Positions 19,875-28,404 are shown, numbered from the stretch's first letter. The stretch: 64,000 bases of DNA from Bradyrhizobium sp. CCGUVB1N3 (GCF_024199925.1 NZ_JANADR010000001.1:5335501-5399500), one strand, 5' to 3'. Numbers and translations are program-made. Notes: generated by a model not told the origin, from the sequence alone.

Positions 19875-20674
19875 AAGCAGTATCCTCTCAAGGCGATCGT
19901 TCCATGTCCTCCGGGAGCAAATGGCTGCCGGTTCCCCAAAGCCGCGCGGGTCGCGCGCACCTGCCAAGCCTGCGCAAAGCCTTGTCTTTTTGGATTGCAG
20001 CGGCCCGTCCGAAGCCGGCCGTCTGCTTTCCCTGCCAAGATGTCAAAACTAAGGGCCTCGACTAAGCCTTTGGGCGCGACTTGCCGACCTTACCAGACGC
20101 CGACGATAGTTAATGCGGGGTTAGCGCGGGCGGATTTGCCTGCCGGAATGGTAGGCGGTGCAGGCGGTTGGCGGGGGCGCCTGCCACGAATTGCTCTGGC
20201 TGCCGGCCCAGAGCGAGGTCGGTTCCCTCCCCCCTTGCGGGGGGCCAGGGAGGGGGGGTGCCCCTCGGGGACCCCCACGCCCTGTGCTCGATGATATTCG
20301 AAAGATAGACTTCCGCCGGGGCTAGCCCTCCCCCGCCCCCTCAGGGCAATCGCATATGCAAAAGAAGCGGGTGAGCGGCCTCTTTGCGGCCCATCCTTCG
20401 AGACGCCCGCCGTTGGCGGGCTCCTCAGGATGAGGTCTAGTTTCGCGGCAAAATCTTAGACCCTCATGGTGAGGAGCGCCGCTTGCGGCGCGTCTCGAAC
20501 CATAAGGCCGAGCACGTTCACCAACCCATATGCGAGGAAAGGTCGAGAGAGCCCAGCGGAGCACGCGCCGCGCGAAATCGCCTGACCGGCCGATCATTCT
20601 GCTCGCTCGACAAATGAACCGTATGGTGCGTGTGAGGCACAAAACACGCGAGCACATCCGATGGGAAAGATTCG
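19875..20674. other. Repeat-rich gene-free region upstream of tolQ
   Basis: 800 bp without a supportable gene. The tolQ promoter should be in the left part; a near-CtrA site TTAA-N7-TTAG is at 20110-20124. From about 20213 come G/C-rich hairpins (CCCCCCTTGCGGGGGG and a CCCCTCGGGG neighbour), then a TCCTCAGGATGAGG dyad near 20430 and a GGTGAGGAGCGCCGCTTGCGG unit near 20470. These look like several dispersed repeats placed side by side. Frames of 60-120 codons here are low-complexity by-products. Confidence 0.6.
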
Positions 20675-21211
20675 ATGCGAGCTGCACGGCTCATAGGCGT
20701 TGTCATGCTCGCGGTTGCCGCAACCACGGCGGCCGCGCAGGCCGGCCGCTGGACCTACCACGAAGAGAGAAATGACGGGCACATCCTCGCCTATGTCGAG
20801 GACGGCAAGATCGTGTTCGAGCTCGCGTGTGGCCGCGGCTTCTCCCTGCTCATCAAGCACCCAGCGCAAGCGAAGACGGATGGCAAGGCGCGCCTCACAC
20901 TCGCCGCCGGAAAGAACAACATCAATCTCGCCGGCGAATACGTTCCGCCGGCCGAAAACTCGGCGGCCAATTTCTACCAGAGCTATCTCGGCTACGGCAA
21001 AAACGATGAGAGAGTCTATGGCAAGCGATGGCAGGAGCTCGAGTCCCGCCTGCTCGACGCGATCGAATCCAAATCGGGCTTTACGATCGCGGCCGGCGAG
21101 TCAAATTATCATCTGCCAGGGGTCGACATCGACAAGTGGCGCAGGCCCTTCGACCTCTGCGGCTATGGCTTTTGGGTGACGCCAAGCGAATTTCCGAGCG
21201 AGACCAACTAG
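20675..21211 (+). CDS. Secreted protein of unknown function
   Basis: 178 residues. Signal peptide at residues 1-22 (LIGVVMLAVAATTAAAQA), then a mature part with three cysteines and many aromatic residues (NFYQSYLGYG, CGYGFWV near the end). GGGAAAG precedes the ATG. I do not recognise a named domain. It stands alone between the repeat region and the ggt gene; 144 bp separate it from ggt. Confidence 0.7.
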   Translation: MRAARLIGVVMLAVAATTAAAQAGRWTYHEERNDGHILAYVEDGKIVFELACGRGFSLLIKHPAQAKTDGKARLTLAAGKNNINLAGEYVPPAENSAANFYQSYLGYGKNDERVYGKRWQELESRLLDAIESKSGFTIAAGESNYHLPGVDIDKWRRPFDLCGYGFWVTPSEFPSETN

Positions 21212-21355
21212 CCTCGCGGCGTTGCGCTCCCCATCGCTCGTTGAATTTCAAGGTCGGTGGTGCACGCGCCTCCGCCTTGCTAGAGCCCCAAACTGTAGCT
21301 CTCTTGGCGACAACAACATGTGCCGGGATCACCGGCCCAGCCCAAGGAGCGTCCC

Positions 21356-23092
21356 GTGCAGAAACCAGAAACAGGTGTGCGGTGGATCGTCGCCGCGATC
21401 GTATCGGTCAGCCTCACAACGTTCAGCCCCGCGCGCGCAGCATCGGTCGCGCCGGCCGCCGCGGAAAACGGCATGGTGGTGTCCGCGCAGCATCTGGCGA
21501 CACAAGTGGGCGTGGACGTGCTCAAGCGCGGCGGCAATGCCGTCGATGCGGCAGTCGCGGTCGGCTACGCATTGGCGGTCGTCTATCCGGCGGCCGGCAA
21601 TCTGGGCGGCGGCGGCTTCATGACGATCAATCTCGCCGACGGCCGCAAGACCTTCCTCGATTTCCGCGAGATGGCGCCCAGGGGCGCGACGGCCAACATG
21701 TATCTCGACAAGGATGGCAACGTCATCAAGGGCATCTCGACCAAGGGACACCTGGCCGTTGGCGTGCCGGGATCCATCTCGGGCATGGAATATGCGCGCG
21801 AAAAGTACGGCACCATGAAGCGCGCCGATCTGCTCGCCCCCGCGATCCAACTCGCCGAGCAGGGCTTTGCGCTGGAACAGGGCGACATCGACCTGTTGCT
21901 TACCACCACCGCGGATTTTCAGGACGATCCCGCCTCCGCCGCGATCTTCCTCAACAACGGTCAGCCGTTCCGGGTGGGCGAGAAGCTGGTGCAGTCGGAG
22001 CTCGCCAAGACCCTGCGCGAGATCAGCAGCAAAGGCACCGACGGCTTCTACAAGGGTTGGGTCGGTAGCGCCATCGTGGCCTCGAGCCAGGCGGGCAAAG
22101 GCCTGCTGACGCAGGACGACCTCGACGGCTACAAGACGCGCGAGCTCGCGCCCGCCGAATGCGACTATCGCGGCTACCACGTGATCTCCGCACCGCCGCC
22201 GAGCTCCGGCGGCGTCGTCATCTGCGAGATCCTGAATATCCTGGAGGGCTATCCGCTGAGGGAGCTGGGCTATCACTCCGCGCAGGCCGTGCACGTCCAG
22301 ATCGAGGCCATGCGCCACGCTTACGTGGACCGCAACAGCTATCTCGGCGATCCGGACTTCGTGAAGAACCCGCTCGACCGCCTGCTCGACAAGAATTACG
22401 CGACCAAGATCCGCGCCGTGATCGATCCGAACAAGGCTGGCGTCTCCAAGGACATCAAGCCGGGCGTCGCGCCGCACGAGGGCAGCAACACCACGCACTA
22501 TTCAATCGCGGACAAGGACGGCAACGCGGTATCGGTGACGTACACGCTGAACGACTGGTTCGGCGCCAAGGTGACGGCGGCCAAGACCGGCGTGCTGCTG
22601 AACGATGAAATGGACGACTTCACCGCGAAGGTCGGCGTGCCGAACCTCTATGGCCTGGTGCAGGGCGAGGCCAATTCCATCGCTCCCGGCAAGCGACCGC
22701 TGTCCTCGATGAGCCCGACCATCGTCACCAGGGACGGCAAGACCGTCATGGTGGTGGGCACGCCCGGCGGCAGCCGCATCATCACGGCCGTGCTGCAAAC
22801 CATGATCAACGCGATCGACTACGACATGAACGCGCAGGAGGCCGTCGACATGCCGCGCATCCATCAGCAATGGCTTCCGGACCTCACCAACGTCGAGAAC
22901 TATGCGCTGTCGCCGGACACCCGAAAGATTCTGGAGGGCATGGGCCACAAGTTCGGGCCGCCCCAAGATCCCAACCATCTGGCGGTCATCATCGTCGGCG
23001 CGCCGGCGCTGAACGGCAAGCCGGTCGGCAACAACCGCTACTATGGCGCCAACGATCCTCGCCGGAACACAGGGCTCGCCGCCGGGTATTGA
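21356..23092 (+). CDS. ggt: Gamma-glutamyltransferase
   Basis: Periplasmic N-terminal-nucleophile hydrolase that cleaves the gamma-glutamyl bond of glutathione and related peptides and can transfer it to acceptors. I chose the GTG start because AAGGAG lies seven bases before it; an ATG at 21320 would add 12 residues. Signal peptide ends near ARAAS. The self-cleavage and nucleophile motif NTTHYSIADKDGN is present at about residue 385 of the mature frame, giving the large and small subunits; GKRPLSSMSPTIV and GTPGGSRI form the gamma-glutamyl-binding part. About 578 residues, normal for the family. Confidence 0.95.
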   Translation: MQKPETGVRWIVAAIVSVSLTTFSPARAASVAPAAAENGMVVSAQHLATQVGVDVLKRGGNAVDAAVAVGYALAVVYPAAGNLGGGGFMTINLADGRKTFLDFREMAPRGATANMYLDKDGNVIKGISTKGHLAVGVPGSISGMEYAREKYGTMKRADLLAPAIQLAEQGFALEQGDIDLLLTTTADFQDDPASAAIFLNNGQPFRVGEKLVQSELAKTLREISSKGTDGFYKGWVGSAIVASSQAGKGLLTQDDLDGYKTRELAPAECDYRGYHVISAPPPSSGGVVICEILNILEGYPLRELGYHSAQAVHVQIEAMRHAYVDRNSYLGDPDFVKNPLDRLLDKNYATKIRAVIDPNKAGVSKDIKPGVAPHEGSNTTHYSIADKDGNAVSVTYTLNDWFGAKVTAAKTGVLLNDEMDDFTAKVGVPNLYGLVQGEANSIAPGKRPLSSMSPTIVTRDGKTVMVVGTPGGSRIITAVLQTMINAIDYDMNAQEAVDMPRIHQQWLPDLTNVENYALSPDTRKILEGMGHKFGPPQDPNHLAVIIVGAPALNGKPVGNNRYYGANDPRRNTGLAAGY

Positions 23093-23105
23093 GAGCCTTG
23101 TAGAT

Positions 23106-23178
23106 GCGTGCCCACCGCTTCTGTCGCAATCGCGGAGAGATGGTGGGCACGGCGCTAACGCGCCTTTGCCCACCCTAC
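23106..23178. repeat. Compound palindromic repeat, GTGGGCA family, copy 1
   Basis: GCGTGCCCACC and GGTGGGCACGGCGC form a dyad, followed by GCGCCTTTGCCCACCCTAC. The same right half is at 30748-30837. It is positioned 14 bp after the ggt stop. Confidence 0.8.
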
Positions 23179-23375
23179 TGGATTGTCGTTCGACGGACGG
23201 TGGCGAAACCTCGCTATGCGGCTTGTTCCATACGCGAGGGTTTATTTCACCGGTCGATCGGCAACACACTCTATTGTTTTTGCCTGTGAGCCGCCTGACG
23301 ATGCGGGACTGGGCCGCTCGTCAGACGACTGCAGTGGCTGGCGAACTGCCCGACGACCTCGCACGGGAGATCCGC

Positions 23376-23663
23376 ATGGAACAGATTCTGATCAACCTCG
23401 TCTCAGGCGCGCTTGGTGGAATTGGCGCGGGCAAGTCTTCACCGACATTTGATCTCGGAATGGCCGGAAACGTCATTTCGGGTCTGGTCGGTGGCGGAGT
23501 GCTCGGCCAGGTCATTACGTTGCTGCTTCCGTCCATCATGGCCGCAGCACAATCCGGAAACTTGAGCGTTGGCGGCATCGTGTCACAAGTCGTCGCCGGT
23601 GGCGCCGGCGGGGCGATCCTCACCGCGATCATCGGAGCCATCAAGAACAAGGCTGCCGCCTGA
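23376..23663 (+). CDS. Small glycine-rich membrane protein
   Basis: 95 residues from the ATG giving MEQILINLVSGALGG, with GGGAGA before it. Rich in Gly and small residues, with GxxxG-like patterns (GALGGIGAG, GLVGGGVLGQ, GGAGGAILTAIIG) and two hydrophobic segments (about 29-57 and 66-89), reminiscent of glycine-zipper membrane proteins. No named family recognised. The frame is open upstream to 23043 across repeat DNA, which is unlikely to be coding. Confidence 0.6.
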   Translation: MEQILINLVSGALGGIGAGKSSPTFDLGMAGNVISGLVGGGVLGQVITLLLPSIMAAAQSGNLSVGGIVSQVVAGGAGGAILTAIIGAIKNKAAA

Positions 23664-23679
23664 TCGGTGAGACAGGGCC

Positions 23680-24390
23680 TCACCACTTCTCCTTCGACGT
23701 CCGCACGTCGAGCTCGAACGACCAGGCGCGTTCGGGCTGGCGGTAGAGGAAGGCGAATGCATCAACGATGCCTTCGATGCTGATCAGGCTGTCTTGCCGG
23801 TCCGCAGCATCGGGGAAGCGGTTCATGATCTTGTCGCCGGCGATCGCGCCGTCGACCACGACATGGGCGACGTGAATGCCGTCGGGCGCATATTCCTTGG
23901 CCATCGCCTGGGCGAGCGTGCGCAAGCCAGCCTTGGCGGAGTTGAAAGCGCCAAAGCCGGGGCGCCCGCGCAGCGAGGCGCTGGCGCCGGTGAAGAGCAG
24001 CGTGCCGGCTTTCTTCGGCGCCATGCGGCGCACCGCCTCGCGGCCGAACAAGAAGCCGCCGAAGCAGACGACGCGCCAGGCCTTCTCGAAATAGTCGGCG
24101 TCCATCTCGACGATTTTTCCGGGCGTGTTATTGCCGGCGTTGTAGATCGCGAGATCGAGCTCGCTTCCGGCGGCATCGAACAGCGCGGCGACGTCGCTCT
24201 CCTTGGTGGCATCGGCGACGAAGGGAACGGCCTGTCCCCCGGCGGCGACGATATCGCGCGCAACCGACTCCAGAGCGCTCAGCGTGCGTCCTGCGACGAT
24301 CACCTTGAGCCCGTCGTTTGCAAAACGCTTACAGAGCTGGGCACCCACCCCTCGGTCCGGGCCCACACCGATCACGATCGCAGTCTTCAT
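23680..24390 (-). CDS. SDR family oxidoreductase-like protein with Phe in place of catalytic Tyr
   Basis: 236 residues from MKTAIVIGVG, preceded by GGAGG. Rossmann fold with the cofactor loop GVGPDRGVG (not TGxxxGIG), NAGNN, and Ser in TGASAS. The usual YxxxK is FNSAK, so the catalytic Tyr is Phe while Lys is kept. It may be a binding protein, or use a different proton donor; some SDR subfamilies share this change. It is divergent from an HxlR regulator with two matching operators between them, so its expression is probably ligand-controlled. Confidence 0.85.
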   Translation of the reverse strand: MKTAIVIGVGPDRGVGAQLCKRFANDGLKVIVAGRTLSALESVARDIVAAGGQAVPFVADATKESDVAALFDAAGSELDLAIYNAGNNTPGKIVEMDADYFEKAWRVVCFGGFLFGREAVRRMAPKKAGTLLFTGASASLRGRPGFGAFNSAKAGLRTLAQAMAKEYAPDGIHVAHVVVDGAIAGDKIMNRFPDAADRQDSLISIEGIVDAFAFLYRQPERAWSFELDVRTSKEKW

Positions 24391-24432
24391 CGCATCCTCC
24401 CGCAGAGTTTGGAGCCCAAGTCGCCACTCGCG

Positions 24433-24465
24433 CAGCATATAGTTCTAAAATAGAACTATATGCTG
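24433..24465. promoter_or_regulatory. Operator 1 of the HxlR/SDR pair
   Basis: Perfect inverted repeat with 15-bp arms CAGCATATAGTTCTA and TAGAACTATATGCTG around AAA, 43 bp upstream of the SDR start. Read on the minus strand the core is TTCTATTTTAGAA, like operator 2. Confidence 0.75.
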
Positions 24466-24519
24466 TTTCACTGTTCTCGCCTAGGCTGAAGAAAAGTGGT
24501 TGTCTCCTCAGCAGCTATC

Positions 24520-24534
24520 ATTCCATTTTGGAAT
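24520..24534. promoter_or_regulatory. Operator 2 of the HxlR/SDR pair
   Basis: ATTCCATTTTGGAAT, 6-bp arms around TTT, 57 bp upstream of the HxlR start. It shares TTCYATTTTRGAA with operator 1; the centres are 78 bp apart. Confidence 0.55.
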
Positions 24535-24590
24535 TTTGTATTATCGCTGCACGAACGCGTTGAAAATTCAACCTTTTCGGGGTCGGACGA

Positions 24591-25100
24591 ATGCGATGGG
24601 ATTCGCTTGAGCAGGAACAGTGCTCGGTCGCCAGGACGGTCGCCGTGATCGGCGACCGCTGGAGTCTCCTGATCCTGCGCGACTGCTTTTTGCGCGTGCG
24701 CCGGTTCGAGGAGTTTCAGTCGCGGCTCGGGGTGACCCGGCACATCCTCGCCGATCGCCTGAAGAAGCTCGTCCGGTTCGGTGTGCTCAGGCGTTCGCCT
24801 TATCAGGAGAGCCCGACGCGCTATGAGTACATCCTCACCCAGAAGGGACTGGATCTCTATCCGGTGGTGATGGCAATCGTGCATTGGGGTGACACTCACA
24901 TGGTCGATGAGCGCGGCCGCCCCCTGCTTCACGAGCACAAGCGTTGCGGCAAGATGTTCGATCCGGTGCTGGTCTGCTCCGAATGCGGCGAGCCGATCGT
25001 TGCGAAGGAGGTCCATGTCCACGCCGGCCCCGGCGCAACGGAGGGCGCGGCCGAGGAGTTGGCGGCCCGCGAGGCCGCGTCATCGCCGCGCTCACAGTAG
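24591..25100 (+). CDS. HxlR family winged-helix regulator
   Basis: 169 residues. The HxlR winged helix covers residues 5-110: CSVARTVAVIGDRWSLLILRD with the early conserved Cys at residue 11, then RFEEFQSRLGVTRHILADRLKKLV and the wing YILTQKGLDL. The C-terminal extension holds Cys residues CGKMFDPVLVCSECG (C115, C123, C126), resembling a small zinc or thiol site. Divergent from the SDR gene, which it probably represses together with itself through the two palindromes between them. The inducer is unknown; HxlR proteins often sense electrophiles or aldehydes. Confidence 0.92.
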   Translation: MRWDSLEQEQCSVARTVAVIGDRWSLLILRDCFLRVRRFEEFQSRLGVTRHILADRLKKLVRFGVLRRSPYQESPTRYEYILTQKGLDLYPVVMAIVHWGDTHMVDERGRPLLHEHKRCGKMFDPVLVCSECGEPIVAKEVHVHAGPGATEGAAEELAAREAASSPRSQ

Positions 25101-25109
25101 ATTTGTCGC

Positions 25110-25877
25110 TCAGGGAGACAGGGCCGGCTCCGGGCAGTTCGTCAATCGAGCGGGGTTGCCGACCGCCGTACAGCCATCAGGCACATCGCTCGTCACGACC
25201 GAGGAAGCGCCGATCTTCGCGAAATCGCCGATCCGGATATCGCCAAGAATGGTCGCGCCGGCACCAATGTAAACGCCGCGGCCAATCCTCGGCGAGCGCG
25301 TGGGAAGCTCATCGCGACGGCCGATGCTGACATTCTGGAGGATCGTGACGTCGTCGCCGATCACGACATTCGAACCGATCACGATGCCCGTGGCGTGATC
25401 TAGGTACACGCATGAGCCGATGTTGGCGGACGGATGAATGCTGACCTGCAACGCGTTGGACGATTCGTTTTGAAAGAGCAGCGCCGGATCGATATGGCCG
25501 CGCCGCCAGAGCCAGTTCGACACGCGCCAGGCCTGCAGCGCGACGTAGCCCTTGAAGTGCAAGAGCGGCGTCAACAGGCCGGCGATGGCGGGATCGCTGA
25601 TCGCAACGGCTTGCAGGTCCTGGCTTGCGGCTTCGATCAGGTTCGGCTGGTCGCAAAAGGCGTCGCTCGACAGTTTTGTGAATTGCGTGCGCTCGCCAGC
25701 GTTGCCGCCGAGCCGGCGTCCGATCAGATCGGACAAGGCAGCCGCAAGATCACGATGCGCGAGAATGGAGTCCGCAAGAGTCGCGCCGAACACGGGATCC
25801 GCGGCAATCGCACGTTGCGCCTCGCGGCGGATCTCCTGCCAGAGGCCGTCGCCCGATACGATTGCAGCTCTCGCCAT
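25110..25877 (-). CDS. cysE: Serine O-acetyltransferase
   Basis: Makes O-acetylserine from serine and acetyl-CoA, the first step of cysteine synthesis. 255 residues from MARAAIVSGD, with GGAGAGG before the ATG. The N-terminal helical domain (about 10-115) precedes a left-handed beta-helix (about 145-245). SIHPSANIGSCVYLDHATGI holds the catalytic Asp-His pair, and IGAGATILGDIRIG the hexapeptide repeats; it ends VGNPARLTN. It lies convergent with and 9 bp from the HxlR gene; the upstream terminator belongs to DUF2852. Confidence 0.9.
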   Translation of the reverse strand: MARAAIVSGDGLWQEIRREAQRAIAADPVFGATLADSILAHRDLAAALSDLIGRRLGGNAGERTQFTKLSSDAFCDQPNLIEAASQDLQAVAISDPAIAGLLTPLLHFKGYVALQAWRVSNWLWRRGHIDPALLFQNESSNALQVSIHPSANIGSCVYLDHATGIVIGSNVVIGDDVTILQNVSIGRRDELPTRSPRIGRGVYIGAGATILGDIRIGDFAKIGASSVVTSDVPDGCTAVGNPARLTNCPEPALSP

Positions 25878-25966
25878 CGTCCTCTCCGGTCCTTTGCCGC
25901 ATGGTTTCGCCGGATGAATATAGAATGTTCGTGGGATTGCGCCATCGAGGCCGGTCAAAAGCCAAA

Positions 25967-25997
25967 CCGCCCGCCTGCGGGGCTCGCAGGCGGGCGG
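25967..25997 (-). terminator. Terminator after the DUF2852 gene
   Basis: Perfect 13-bp stem CCGCCCGCCTGCG / CGCAGGCGGGCGG with a 5-nt loop; the minus strand then reads TTTGGCTTTTG. It ends DUF2852 transcription before the cysE leader. Confidence 0.8.
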
Positions 25998-26050
25998 CTC
26001 GGGGCCATCAGGACTTTGGGGGCGTGTGCCTGAAGGCTTTGAGGATCAGA

Positions 26051-26536
26051 TCAGCCCTGGGGCGGCGGCTCGTTCGGCGGCGTCGGACGGCTCTTGTGCT
26101 GCGCCATGAACTGGTCGAACTCTTCCTTGTCCTTGGCGTGACGCAGACGGTCGAGGAAGCTCTTGAACTCGACCTGCTCCTCTTCGAGACGCCGCAGCGT
26201 TTCAGAGCGGTACTCGTCGAAGGCGCGGTTGCCGGAGGACGGCGGGCCGAAGCCGAAGCCGAAGCCGCGGCGCTCCATGCGGTCGCGCATGCGGTCCATC
26301 TTGTACTGCATCCGCTCCATCTTGTTCTGCCAGCGATCCTGGTGACTCCAGCACGACATTCTTCTGCTCCCGAGTGTGAAAAAGAGAAGGGCAAGGCCGA
26401 TCGGCCACCAGATGATGAAGCCGAGGATGGTCACGGCAATCCAGCCGGGGTGCCAGGGCGTGTCGAGCATGTGGGGGCGGTCGTAGGGTTGTTCCGAAGG
26501 GCCGCGCCATCGATTGACATCAGCGGTGTAGGCCAT
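26051..26536 (-). CDS. DUF2852 domain membrane protein
   Basis: 161 residues. One strong membrane helix at about 31-54 (GWIAVTILGFIIWWPIGLALLFF), then a charged region rich in Met/Arg (KMERMQYKMDRMRDRMERRG), a Gly/Phe turn and a C-terminal amphipathic part with FDEYRSETLRRLEEEQVEF, conserved in DUF2852. Function unknown. It lies downstream of a WHG-type TetR gene on the same strand, and its start is 36 bp from a palindrome that also occurs at the tetR start, so it is probably a repressed target. A terminator follows. Confidence 0.88.
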   Translation of the reverse strand: MAYTADVNRWRGPSEQPYDRPHMLDTPWHPGWIAVTILGFIIWWPIGLALLFFTLGSRRMSCWSHQDRWQNKMERMQYKMDRMRDRMERRGFGFGFGPPSSGNRAFDEYRSETLRRLEEEQVEFKSFLDRLRHAKDKEEFDQFMAQHKSRPTPPNEPPPQG

Positions 26537-26571
26537 TTCCCATCTCCATCACGGCAGTCACGCCGTTGTGA

Positions 26572-26590
26572 ATGTAAATAACATTTACAT
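26572..26590. promoter_or_regulatory. TetR operator before DUF2852
   Basis: ATGTAAAT-AAC-ATTTACAT, a perfect 8-3-8 palindrome 36 bp upstream of DUF2852 and 68 bp after the tetR stop. The second copy is at 27409-27427. Confidence 0.75.
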
Positions 26591-26657
26591 AGGTAGCCGA
26601 TCCCGCGGTTTTGTCAAGCTGGCCGCCAGACAGGCCCGCCGATTTATTTGCGCAATT

Positions 26658-27410
26658 TTATTTCAGCTTGCCCCAAGGACCGCCCGAAGTGCCGCCCGGG
26701 GAGCTGCCAGAAGTGGAGGATGCCTCCGGTGGCACCGGCGGCGGCTCGGCGCCCTTCGCCGTGGGCCGGCGGTCGATCGGGAAGCCGAGCCCGCGCAGAT
26801 AGATCAGCACCTCGGCTTCCAGCAGTTCATCCGGCGACATCGGCAGCTTGCGGCGCGCGCCATCGCCGCGGGAGAACAGCGAGGCTACGCCATGCGACAT
26901 CGACCAGATGTGCAGCGCCATCATCATCGCCGGCGGCCGCGGCGTGCCCGGCGGCGTCAACGCCGCGAGGCGCTCGGCAGCCGCACGGATGACGCCGAAA
27001 GCACGCTCGCCTGCGGCCATCAGCGCCGGATTGGCGTCGGCCGGCAGGCCGGATTCGAACATCGCGGAGTAGAAGGCGGGCTCTTCCCGCGCGAAGGCGA
27101 GATAGGCTTTGCCGACGCGCTCGAACGCGGTGACGGTGTCCGGGCGGCCATCGTCCCAGGCCGCGGTCAGGCGCTGTTCGAACTGCTCGAAGCCGCGCTG
27201 GGCGATCGAGGAGAGCAGTTCATCGCGATCGCGAAAATGCCGGTATGGAGCGGCCGGGCTGACGCCGGCCATGCGCGCGGCGTCGGCAAAGGTGAAGCCG
27301 GCCGCGCCCTTTTCGGCGATCAGCCCCAGCGCCGCCTGGAGCAACGCCTCCTTCAGATTGCCGTGATGATAGCCGCGCTCGGCGCGGCGTTGCTCCTTGC
27401 GCCAGCTCAT
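26658..27410 (-). CDS. TetR family regulator with WHG domain
   Basis: 250 residues. N-terminal HTH at about 15-65 (FADAARMAGVSPAAPYRHFRDRDELL). The ligand domain has the WHG signature WSMSHGVASLF at about residue 190. A disordered Pro/Ser/Gly-rich tail of about 35 residues ends the protein. Its ATG lies inside an operator-like 8-3-8 palindrome, consistent with autorepression, and the same palindrome precedes DUF2852 downstream. Targets beyond these and the ligand are unknown. Confidence 0.9.
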   Translation of the reverse strand: MSWRKEQRRAERGYHHGNLKEALLQAALGLIAEKGAAGFTFADAARMAGVSPAAPYRHFRDRDELLSSIAQRGFEQFEQRLTAAWDDGRPDTVTAFERVGKAYLAFAREEPAFYSAMFESGLPADANPALMAAGERAFGVIRAAAERLAALTPPGTPRPPAMMMALHIWSMSHGVASLFSRGDGARRKLPMSPDELLEAEVLIYLRGLGFPIDRRPTAKGAEPPPVPPEASSTSGSSPGGTSGGPWGKLK

Positions 27411-27427
27411 GTGAACGACTTTTACAT
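27409..27427. promoter_or_regulatory. TetR operator at the tetR start
   Basis: ATGTGAAC-GAC-TTTTACAT overlaps the tetR start codon. It matches the DUF2852 operator in 8-3-8 layout and in the outer ATGT..ACAT bases, with AAC/GAC spacer. Confidence 0.65.
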
Positions 27428-27493
27428 GAGCCGGGCGCGAAGGTCACTAGCGCGGGCGGGGATTGATTAACCCGTATTTCCCCGGAATGAGAG

Positions 27494-27859
27494 CTAGCCG
27501 CCCGGGATCGGCAGCACCGGCATGATCTCGACCCGCTCACCCGGGAAGATCGCGAAATGCGGATGGTTCTCGAACATTTTTGCCGCGGCCTCGTGCGAGG
27601 CGGCGCGGACCACGGTGAAGGCGCCCATCTCGTTGGCGATGTCGGCGACGCCCTTGGTGTCGACCTTCTTGGTCTTGCCGAGCGGGCCGCCCATGGCCTG
27701 GATCGCGCCCTGGTGCTTCTGGACCCAGGCGTGCCATGCCGCCATGCCTTCCTTCTCCTTTGCTTTGCGTTCGGCTTCCGGCAGCGCATTCCAGGCGGCC
27801 ATCTTCGCGCTCTCCTTGCTGCCGAGGAAGACCGCGAGATAGGTGTCGTTGGTGCTCAT
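27494..27859 (-). CDS. YciI-like small protein
   Basis: 121 residues from MSTNDTYLAVFLGS, with GGAGGAG before the ATG. A ferredoxin-like alpha/beta fold is suggested by the alternating pattern and by MGGPLGKTK and HFAIFPGERVEIMPVLPI. It resembles YCII-related/DGPF proteins but lacks an exact DGPF motif (GGPL at that position). It follows a true DGPF protein by 52 bp on the same strand and should share its ECF-type promoter at 28405-28431. Function unknown. Confidence 0.75.
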   Translation of the reverse strand: MSTNDTYLAVFLGSKESAKMAAWNALPEAERKAKEKEGMAAWHAWVQKHQGAIQAMGGPLGKTKKVDTKGVADIANEMGAFTVVRAASHEAAAKMFENHPHFAIFPGERVEIMPVLPIPGG

Positions 27860-27911
27860 GGGCTTCACTCCTCCGTTGCGTTGACGCTTTGACGAAAGGC
27901 AATCGGGCAGG

Positions 27912-28334
27912 CTAGCGGCCGGGCTGGCCGCCTTTCCGCAGCTCGGCGAAGCCGGCGGCCGCTTCCTGCACATCTGACGAAAAGTCGGCCATCTCCTGCA
28001 CCTGGCGGATTTCGATGATCTCGTTCGGCGAGGCCGGGCACTTCTTCGCCCAGGCGATCGCTTCCTCGCGCGAAGCGACCTCGATCATCCAGTAGCCCCC
28101 CAAGACTTCCTTGGACTCGGCAAAGGGGCCGTCGGTCACGATCGGCTCGCCGGTCGCAAACGAAACGCGCGCGCCCGTCGAGGGCGGATGCAAACCTTCG
28201 AGCGTGATCAGAACGCCGGCATTCTGGAGCGCCTCGTTGTAGCGCATCATGGCGGCGACGCGCTCCGGATCGAGTTGAACGTCCTTCGGCGCAGTCTCGT
28301 AGCCGAGCGGGATCATCAGCATCATGAAGCGCAT
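27912..28334 (-). CDS. YciI family (DGPF domain) protein
   Basis: 140 residues from MRFMMLMIPLGYE. It contains the exact family motif TDGPFAESKEVLGGYWMIEV at about residues 67-86, followed by EIRQV near the C-terminus. DGPF proteins accompany ECF42-type sigma factors across bacteria and have an unknown role. A sigma-type promoter TGTCGGG-N16-CGTC lies 71 bp upstream. First gene of a two-gene unit with the YciI-like protein. Confidence 0.9.
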   Translation of the reverse strand: MRFMMLMIPLGYETAPKDVQLDPERVAAMMRYNEALQNAGVLITLEGLHPPSTGARVSFATGEPIVTDGPFAESKEVLGGYWMIEVASREEAIAWAKKCPASPNEIIEIRQVQEMADFSSDVQEAAAGFAELRKGGQPGR

Positions 28335-28404
28335 TTGGGGCGTCCTTTGGGTCTTATCAGTCCTATTTCGCTTTTGGGCCGAGATCACCGGCTCTCACGG
28401 ATAA

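Noticed and set aside
19995..20294. 99-codon open frame upstream of tolQ
   Set aside because: Low-complexity Pro/Gly/Arg frame through repeat DNA, without a ribosome site or family.
20213..20520. Possible CRISPR-like or coding repeats
   Set aside because: The units are different palindromes, not regular direct repeats with unique spacers, and no cas genes are present.
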